A stretch of 33,375 nucleotides of DNA from positions 1 through 33,375 of the forward strand of contig JAEINY010000044.1 of the NCBI GenBank assembly GCA_016342595.1. Direction: 5' to 3'. Source of the DNA: Marinilabiliaceae bacterium. GTDB lineage: Bacteria > Bacteroidota > Bacteroidia > Bacteroidales > Marinilabiliaceae. Of this stretch, positions 30,471-33,375 are shown piece after piece (position 1 is the first letter of the stretch; the number at the start of each line of letters is the position of its first letter). A model generated the notes under the pieces. That model worked only from the letters and a program-made list of their open reading frames with translations. It was not told the origin of the DNA and did no database searches. A program made the position numbers and the translations under genes.

Positions 30471-30507
30471 ACCGCCCCTTTCGAATTTCGGAAGGGGCGG
30501 TTTTTTT
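30471..30507 (+). terminator. Rho-independent terminator of dnaN
   Basis: ACCGCCCCTT (30471-30480) and AAGGGGCGGT (30492-30501) form a 10-bp stem with an 11-base loop, followed by seven T residues. It starts 32 bases after the dnaN stop. Confidence 0.9.
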
Positions 30508-30620
30508 AATTGTCATAATGGTATCTGCAGCTATAGATGAGAATTTCCTTCTCGCGGTATTGATACACTAAGCGGTGTTTTGTTCAGATATGAAATCCCA
30601 TTGTACAATAGCATTGAATT
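30506..30620 (-). pseudogene. Remnant of a YoeB/Txe-type toxin gene (C-terminus only)
   Basis: On the minus strand the frame ending in TAA at 30508-30506 reads TKHRLVYQYREKEILIYSC, then RYHYDN. HRLVY and the closing CRYHY are the diagnostic end of YoeB mRNA-cleaving toxins, including the His-Tyr needed for activity. Directly upstream in the same frame is a TGA (30586-30584), preceded by a degraded GF-H-I where GFWSRRI is expected. No start, N-terminal half or YefM antitoxin can be read. It is therefore a dead fragment of a toxin-antitoxin pair, squeezed between the dnaN terminator and the mnmA promoter. The extent beyond 30590 is approximate. Confidence 0.8.
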
Positions 30621-30713
30621 ATTAGAAGATGGTATCATTTATTTGATTATGAGTGTGTGGATGCTTAATTCACCTCAATTGCCAAAGAGATTAAATAAAT
30701 ACTCAAAAAAACT

Positions 30714-30721
30714 GTATTTTT
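30714..30721 (+). promoter_or_regulatory. -7 box for mnmA
   Basis: TATTTTTG is an exact TAnnTTTG match, 30 bases upstream of the ATG at 30752. No -33 element at normal spacing is seen. Confidence 0.5.
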
Positions 30722-30751
30722 GTGCGCTAAATGCGGTAAAGAAAAGTAATC

Positions 30752-31954
30752 ATGGAAAAGAAACGAGTTGTAATAGGATTGTCAGGAGGAGTGGATTCAA
30801 GTGTAGCAGCATATGTTTTGCAGAAACAGGGCTATGAAGTGATTGGCTTGTTCATGAAAAACTGGCACGATACAACCGGTGTGTTGAAAGCTGATTGTCC
30901 CTGGTTGGATGATAAGTTTGATGCACAAGCTGTGGCGATGAAATTGGGAATTCCGTTTCACATGGTTGACTTAAGTGATCATTATCGCAAGCGCGTAGTC
31001 GATTACATGTTTGCTGAGTATGAAAAGGGGCGTACACCAAATCCCGATGTGTTGTGTAACCGGGAGATCAAATTTGATGTGTTCCTGGACAAAGCAATGG
31101 AGTTAGGGGCTGATTATGTGGCGACCGGCCATTATTGCCGGAAAAAGACCATTGAGATAGATGGACAGCCTGTTCATCGGCTACTAGCCGGAAGTGATTC
31201 CAATAAAGACCAGAGCTATTTTTTGTGTCAGTTGAGTCAAAAACAACTGGAAAAAGCAATGTTTCCCATTGGTGATATTGTGAAGCCTGAAGTGCGGCGT
31301 ATTGCCAATGAGTTAAATTTGGTAACAGCGCATAAAAAAGATTCACAAGGAATTTGTTTCGTTGGAAAAGTAGATCTGCCGGTTTTCTTGCAGCAAAAGT
31401 TAGAGTCGAAAAAAGGGCGTGTATTTATTATTCCGGAGGAGAGTGAATTATTCAAACGAGATTGGGAAAAAGCCTATGGTGACGCACCTACTGACGAGGA
31501 TTTAGAAAACTTGGCTCAAGCTTATGTGTTCCATCCTAAGTATGGAAGAAAGGTAGGCGAACACAATGGTGCGCATTTTTATACCATTGGTCAGCGTAAA
31601 GGCTTGAATATTGGTGGATTTGAAAAGCCATTGTTCATCATCGGGACTAATGTAGACTTTAACCAGGTATATGTGGGGATGGGACAGGAGCATCCGGGAT
31701 TGTTCCGAAATGTATTGTTTGTAGCCGCTGGTGAAACCCACTGGGTACGGCCTGACCTGGCCATGAAAGTGGGTGAATCACATCGTTTTAATTTGCGAAT
31801 CCGATATCGCCAACCCTTACAGAATGCAATTGTTCATTGTCGTGAAAAAGGTCTTTATATTGTGTTTGATGAGCCGCAACGTGGAATTACAACGGGGCAG
31901 TTTGCAGCCTGGTATGCCGGGGATGAATTGGTTGGATCAGGAGTGATCAATTAG
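30752..31954 (+). CDS. mnmA: tRNA-specific 2-thiouridylase MnmA
   Basis: This 400-residue cytoplasmic enzyme adds sulfur to U34 of tRNA-Lys, Glu and Gln. The ATP-binding PP-loop is LSGGVDSSV (10-18). The paired catalytic cysteines are C102 ([14 protein letters not shown]) and C202 ([10 protein letters not shown]). [21 protein letters not shown] and [15 protein letters not shown] are further family blocks, and the C-terminal beta-barrel holds [17 protein letters not shown]. It is about 30 residues longer than E. coli MnmA, with an acidic insert around 231-260 ([20 protein letters not shown]). It needs a persulfide donor not encoded here. The AlaX-like tRNA-editing gene follows 49 bases later and may be cotranscribed. 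Confidence 0.96.
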   Translation: MEKKRVVIGLSGGVDSSVAAYVLQKQGYEVIGLFMKNWHDTTGVLKADCPWLDDKFDAQAVAMKLGIPFHMVDLSDHYRKRVVDYMFAEYEKGRTPNPDVLCNREIKFDVFLDKAMELGADYVATGHYCRKKTIEIDGQPVHRLLAGSDSNKDQSYFLCQLSQKQLEKAMFPIGDIVKPEVRRIANELNLVTAHKKDSQGICFVGKVDLPVFLQQKLESKKGRVFIIPEESELFKRDWEKAYGDAPTDEDLENLAQAYVFHPKYGRKVGEHNGAHFYTIGQRKGLNIGGFEKPLFIIGTNVDFNQVYVGMGQEHPGLFRNVLFVAAGETHWVRPDLAMKVGESHRFNLRIRYRQPLQNAIVHCREKGLYIVFDEPQRGITTGQFAAWYAGDELVGSGVIN

Positions 31955-32003
31955 GTTTGTTTTACTGCAATTGATCATTAATAATTAACCTTTAATCATT
32001 ATA

Positions 32004-32444
32004 ATGAAAAGTTACGATCCGCCAATGCATACCGCCGAGCATGTATTAAATCAAACGATGGTACAAATGTTTGGGTGTGACCGCTCTTTTTCCAATCATC
32101 TGGAGAAGAAAAAGTCCAAGTGTGATTATCGTTTCACCCGAGCTTTAACAGCTGATGAGGAATTGAAAATTGAATCACAGGTGAATGAAGTATTAGTAGC
32201 TGGAGTGGATGTAAGGGAAGAGATCGTAACGCGTGAAAAAGCCAGTGAACTATTTAATTTGGAACGATTACCAGATGCAACCGGCGAGGTGATTCGAATT
32301 GTTCGTGTTGGTGAATATGATGCCTGTCCTTGCATTGGCGATCATGTGAAAAATACAAGTGAAGTTGGGCAGTTTGTGTTTGGTTCCTCCTCTTTTGAAG
32401 ACGGAATATTACGCATACGCTTTAAGTTGAAGCGCGCACAGTAA
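32004..32444 (+). CDS. Stand-alone alanyl-tRNA editing (AlaX-like, tRNA_SAD) protein
   Basis: This small protein of 146 residues corresponds to the second additional domain of class II AlaRS/ThrRS. The zinc/active-site histidines are H9 and H13 in MHTAEHVLNQT. The second half of the site is C110 and H114 in CPCIGDHV, equivalent to CGGTHV of AlaRS. Free-standing versions hydrolyse mischarged tRNA-Ala carrying serine or glycine. At 146 residues it is a short (AlaX-S-like) form without the oligomerisation or OB domains of larger ones. It follows mnmA by 49 bases on the same strand, so two tRNA-quality genes are side by side. Substrate (Ser, Gly or another) is not determinable here. Confidence 0.88.
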   Translation: MKSYDPPMHTAEHVLNQTMVQMFGCDRSFSNHLEKKKSKCDYRFTRALTADEELKIESQVNEVLVAGVDVREEIVTREKASELFNLERLPDATGEVIRIVRVGEYDACPCIGDHVKNTSEVGQFVFGSSSFEDGILRIRFKLKRAQ

Positions 32445-32486
32445 ATTATAATGCTTATTTAGTCTGGAAAAGATAGTCGGATGACA

Positions 32487-32511
32487 GGTGAATTCTGATT
32501 CGGGATTCACC
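32487..32511. terminator. Hairpin between the convergent AlaX-like and Rof-like genes
   Basis: GGTGAAT (32487-32493) pairs with ATTCACC (32505-32511). The right arm overlaps the stop codon of the minus-strand gene. There is no strong T-run, so it is a moderate candidate for a shared terminator. Confidence 0.45.
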
Positions 32512-32749
32512 AGAATGTCTCAGGCTCCAGTCCATTGATGCCGGTGATTTTATCCAGGCGAATTTCAATATTGTTGGTAGTCACTAAAAATTCTTCCTTT
32601 TTGCGGGTTATGAAGTCTTTAATGATGACTGGAGAGCTGTGTTCACCATGGTGATCCGTATATTCAATGAGGATGATTTGTTTCTTCATGGCCAGATATT
32701 CCAATTGATCATAAAAAGCACAAGCCACTGGTTTGTACGTGTCATTCAT
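32507..32749 (-). CDS. Rof/YaeO-like protein (Rho-binding antiterminator family)
   Basis: This protein has 80 residues from the ATG at 32749 (MNDTYKPVACAFYDQLEYLA). The layout YxPVxCxFYDxLExLAxxKQ, a central short basic strand pair (ILIEYTD, IIKDFITRKKEEFL) and the closing IEIRLDKITGINGL match the ROF family. E. coli Rof (YaeO) is such a protein; it binds Rho near its RNA-binding site and reduces Rho-dependent termination. An upstream in-frame ATG (32797) would add 16 residues (MIYFYHFSRAKPKPPP) not typical of the family. The gene is monocistronic, convergent with the AlaX-like gene. Bacteroidota Rho proteins differ from E. coli Rho by a long insertion, so the binding partner remains inferred. 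Confidence 0.8.
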   Translation of the reverse strand: MNDTYKPVACAFYDQLEYLAMKKQIILIEYTDHHGEHSSPVIIKDFITRKKEEFLVTTNNIEIRLDKITGINGLEPETFW

Positions 32750-32963
32750 GGGGGGTGGTTTGGGTTTTGCTCTGCTAAAATGATAAAAATAAATCATTTA
32801 TACAATTATGATTTATTTGTTGAGCGATGTTTTATTGCCCATCCGATGATTAGCGGATTTGATTGGTAATCGGTATAAGCTCTGTGATGTTCTGATGGAT
32901 GGGCCGCTGTAGCGTTTGAGGCAGTGTAAATAATAGTGAATGCGTTTTGCTAAATTCTTATTT

Positions 32964-33375
32964 CTATTCAAATAATCCTAATTGTTTATGTGGATTAGGA
33001 TTATAAAACTTCATTCGGGTTGGAATGTTCAGGAGTTGACAGCGTTGTGTGAAGAGTGTCCATAATTGGTTAGCATTACGTGCATTGCAGTTGTATTTTT
33101 AGTGCCTGTCGGGTGAGCTGTTGCGTTTCTTCAAGGGGCATGTAGCAATCATTCATGCTGCCAAAACCGATGGTGCCCTTGCGTCGCTTCGATTTTAGTT
33201 CCCGGTGCAACAAGTCAATGGCATTGCTCTTGATTTGGATGTTATCAAAATCATCAATGTGGTAACAGCTGCTGCGTGAATCGCAATAGATGCAGCCATG
33301 GGAACAGCCGCGATAGAGGTTCATAGTATAGCTGGTGCCAAACCATGAATCTCCATCTGGTGGCCCATAACCTAG
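32964..33375 (-). pseudogene. SPL-family radical SAM protein with internal deletion (5' end outside window)
   Basis: Entering from the window edge, the frame reads WFGTSYTMNLYRGCSHGCIY and CDSRSSCYHIDDFD with the CxxxCxxC iron-sulfur motif. It continues through HRELKSKRRKGTIGFGSMND and ends abruptly after LTRQALKI with a stop at 33078-33076. In another frame from about 33095 down to a TAG at 32966-32964 the sequence reads QCNARNANQLWTLFTQRC and ends HKQLGLFE. Those are the typical last 40 residues of the same family (normally about 290 residues). The middle, roughly 140-150 residues including most of the barrel, is gone, and the two parts are out of frame. Intact members are photolyase-like radical SAM proteins of uncertain substrate. 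The enzyme cannot be functional as read. Confidence 0.85.

Noticed and set aside
30580..30751. Plus-strand small frame upstream of mnmA
   Set aside because: It continues into mnmA in another frame, and its upstream part covers the YoeB remnant on the opposite strand and the mnmA promoter.

Overview
The window looks like a chromosomal segment of a Bacteroidota bacterium, most likely order Bacteroidales or Marinilabiliales. Three things point there: the gldF/gldG gliding-type ABC genes next to dnaN, the surE - small membrane ORF - lpxB order, and repeated TAnnTTTG promoter boxes of the Bacteroidota type with few clear Shine-Dalgarno sites. Menaquinone genes (menA, menC, menE) and a flavodiiron protein suggest a Gram-negative that respires with menaquinone and has to detoxify oxygen or NO. 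No tRNA, rRNA, CRISPR array, intact transposase or prophage was recognised.

Layout. Positions 1-9077 run on the minus strand. First come two paralogous proteins of unknown function with a decayed GxxExxY gene between them, then an orphan RfaH/UpxY-type NusG paralogue with a purine-only tract upstream. They are followed by the flavodiiron protein, a SPOR lipoprotein with a TetR-like regulator, mltG and murB. Positions 9614-19472 run on the plus strand: an ABC-2 ATPase/permease pair, a GNAT acetyltransferase, the men operon, a GH123-like lipoprotein and a secreted C1 peptidase. From 19473 to 24338 lie two tandem structured non-coding elements, a macrodomain protein (minus), a secreted two-repeat protein (plus) and pheT (minus). 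From 24339 on there is a plus-strand operon surE-orf98-lpxB-gldF-gldG, then dnaN, mnmA and an AlaX-like editing protein. The window closes with a Rof-like protein and a broken radical SAM gene, both minus.

How the genes work together. mltG and murB serve peptidoglycan synthesis and trimming, and the SPOR lipoprotein probably binds the same polymer. menA/menC/menE make the quinone ring and attach its tail. lpxB makes lipid A, and gldF/gldG form an envelope ABC complex. pheT, mnmA and the AlaX-like protein act on tRNA charging, modification and proofreading. The NusG-like and Rof-like proteins both point to control of transcription elongation and termination.

The most unusual material lies outside the intact genes. 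There is a tandem pair of hairpin - TTAGGG-rich linker - hairpin elements (19750-19951), and a family of CCACAGATTA inverted repeats bracketing a dead GxxExxY gene. A second palindromic cluster lies at 12882-13101. Three decayed genes (GxxExxY, YoeB toxin, SPL-type radical SAM) are visible only when the frames are pieced together. Positions of -7 boxes also settle the start codons of murB, menA and the NusG-like gene.
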